Below are positions 63,330 to 64,000 of a DNA stretch of 64,000 nt, in pieces. The DNA lies in contig LR590083.2 of NCBI GenBank assembly GCA_901457705.2, forward strand, positions 3,658,597 to 3,722,596. Reading direction: 5' to 3'. The translations under genes and the position numbers were made by a program. Under the pieces are notes generated by a model. It saw only the letters and a program-made list of their open reading frames with translations. It did no database searches and was not told the DNA's origin. The number at the start of each line of letters is the position of its first letter. Position 1 is the stretch's first letter. Source of the DNA: Beijerinckiaceae bacterium RH AL1 (GTDB lineage Bacteria; Pseudomonadota; Alphaproteobacteria; Rhizobiales; Beijerinckiaceae).

Positions 63330-64000
63330 GTGAACATCGAGACGCCCGCGATCCCCGCCCGCCGCCTGCCCTCGGTCGACCGCCTGCTGGGCCAGCCGCG
63401 GACGCGGGAGCTGATCGACACGTACGGGCGCACGCAGACCGTCGCGGCGATCCGCAACACGCTCGCTGCCGAGCGGGTCTCCGGAAAGGCCGTTCCCCCC
63501 GAGGTCGAGCTTGTCGCCAAGGTCGAGGCGGCGCTGGCGCAGCTCTTCGCGCCGTCGCTTCGTCGCGTCTTCAATCTCACCGGCACCGTGCTGCACACCA
63601 ACCTCGGCCGGGCATGGCTGCCGCCCGAGGCGGCCGCAGCTGTGGCGGAGGTGCTGACGGGCGCCAGCAATCTCGAGTTCGACCTCAATGAGGGAAGCCG
63701 CGGCGAGCGCGACGACCATCTCGAGGCGCTCATCTGCCGGCTCACGGGCGCCCAGGCGGCGACGATCGTCAACAACAACGCGGCGGCCGTCCTGCTCGTC
63801 CTCGCGGCCCTCGCGACGGACAAGGAGGTCGTGATCTCGCGCGGCGAGCTCGTCGAGATCGGCGGCGCCTTCCGCATTCCCGACGTGATGGCGCGCGCCG
63901 GCTGCCGGATGAGGGAAGTCGGGACCACGAACCGCACGCATCTTCGCGATTACGCCGACGCCATCGGCGCCGAGACGGCGGCCGCGATGAAGGTCCATCA
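63330..64000 (+). CDS. selA: L-seryl-tRNA(Sec) selenium transferase SelA, 3' part outside window
   Basis: SelA converts Ser-tRNA-Sec to Sec-tRNA-Sec with selenophosphate, using pyridoxal phosphate. The first 223 codons are visible. They show the N-terminal [47 protein letters not shown], and [15 protein letters not shown], all family landmarks; the PLP lysine lies beyond the edge. The start is GTG 63330, 19 bases after the tRNA-Sec CCA. A selD gene is not in the window and may follow further right. Confidence 0.96.
   Translation, partial: MNIETPAIPARRLPSVDRLLGQPRTRELIDTYGRTQTVAAIRNTLAAERVSGKAVPPEVELVAKVEAALAQLFAPSLRRVFNLTGTVLHTNLGRAWLPPEAAAAVAEVLTGASNLEFDLNEGSRGERDDHLEALICRLTGAQAATIVNNNAAAVLLVLAALATDKEVVISRGELVEIGGAFRIPDVMARAGCRMREVGTTNRTHLRDYADAIGAETAAAMKVH

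Overview
The window is GC-rich, densely coded DNA from an alphaproteobacterium, most likely of the Hyphomicrobiales (Rhizobiales). The evidence is a rhizobial Omp25/31-type porin fragment, a cysE–DUF3126 pair, a DUF882 protein, the envC-like/ctpA/divergent polysaccharide deacetylase/rppH block, glutathione-dependent formaldehyde oxidation and PAS–LuxR regulators. No phage, insertion sequence, CRISPR array or rRNA was seen. The only RNA gene found is a selenocysteine tRNA.

Layout. 0–11.5 kb holds housekeeping genes: an outer-membrane protein cut by the left edge, a short-chain dehydrogenase, rlmH, rsfS, an orphan glgP, an O-antigen-ligase-like membrane protein, a GNAT enzyme and the envelope operon envC-like–ctpA–deacetylase–rppH. 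11.7–26.3 kb holds a DUF882 protein, a type II NADH dehydrogenase, the formaldehyde operon adhC–fghA–MEKHLA protein, a PsiE-like protein, lutABC, cysE with a doubled DUF3126 protein, a two-PilZ protein and an orphan cobF. 26.4–31.5 kb holds a large porin-like protein, a metallo-beta-lactamase-fold protein and an OpgH glucosyltransferase.

31.6–40.2 kb is one tight eight-gene operon that I do not recognise as a described pathway: inositol-phosphate-synthase-like, HD-like, SAM methyltransferase, Gfo/Idh/MocA oxidoreductase, YcaO, TIM-barrel isomerase, GT4 glycosyltransferase and PIG-L deacetylase. The enzyme set suggests an ATP-activated, glycosylated cyclitol metabolite. It is the strongest candidate for a new system. 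40.4–54.2 kb is an accessory and stress-type region: a YghA-like dehydrogenase, a HAD phosphatase, MarR with a ClC channel, small membrane and secreted proteins, two PAS–LuxR regulators, a GlsB-like protein, a DJ-1-like protein, an alcohol dehydrogenase remnant, a degenerate ion-channel protein and a PRISE-type reductase.

54.2–64 kb is a selenium and formate island. On the minus strand fdnG (with an in-frame UGA and a SECIS hairpin), fdnH, fdnI, fdhE, a Sel1-repeat protein, selB and a small unknown gene form one operon. Divergently, tRNA-Sec is followed 19 bases later by selA, which runs off the right edge. Formaldehyde oxidised by AdhC and FghA at 16–18 kb yields formate, which this respiratory formate dehydrogenase could oxidise.

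Four otherwise well-conserved genes (inositol-phosphate synthase, the HD protein, a conserved hypothetical at 45.7 kb, and selB) are each out of frame by what would be one missing base. A fifth, the PRISE gene, lacks a stop where the family ends. The uniform sign and the location in C-runs or GC repeats point to assembly errors more than to decay, but raw reads are needed to decide.
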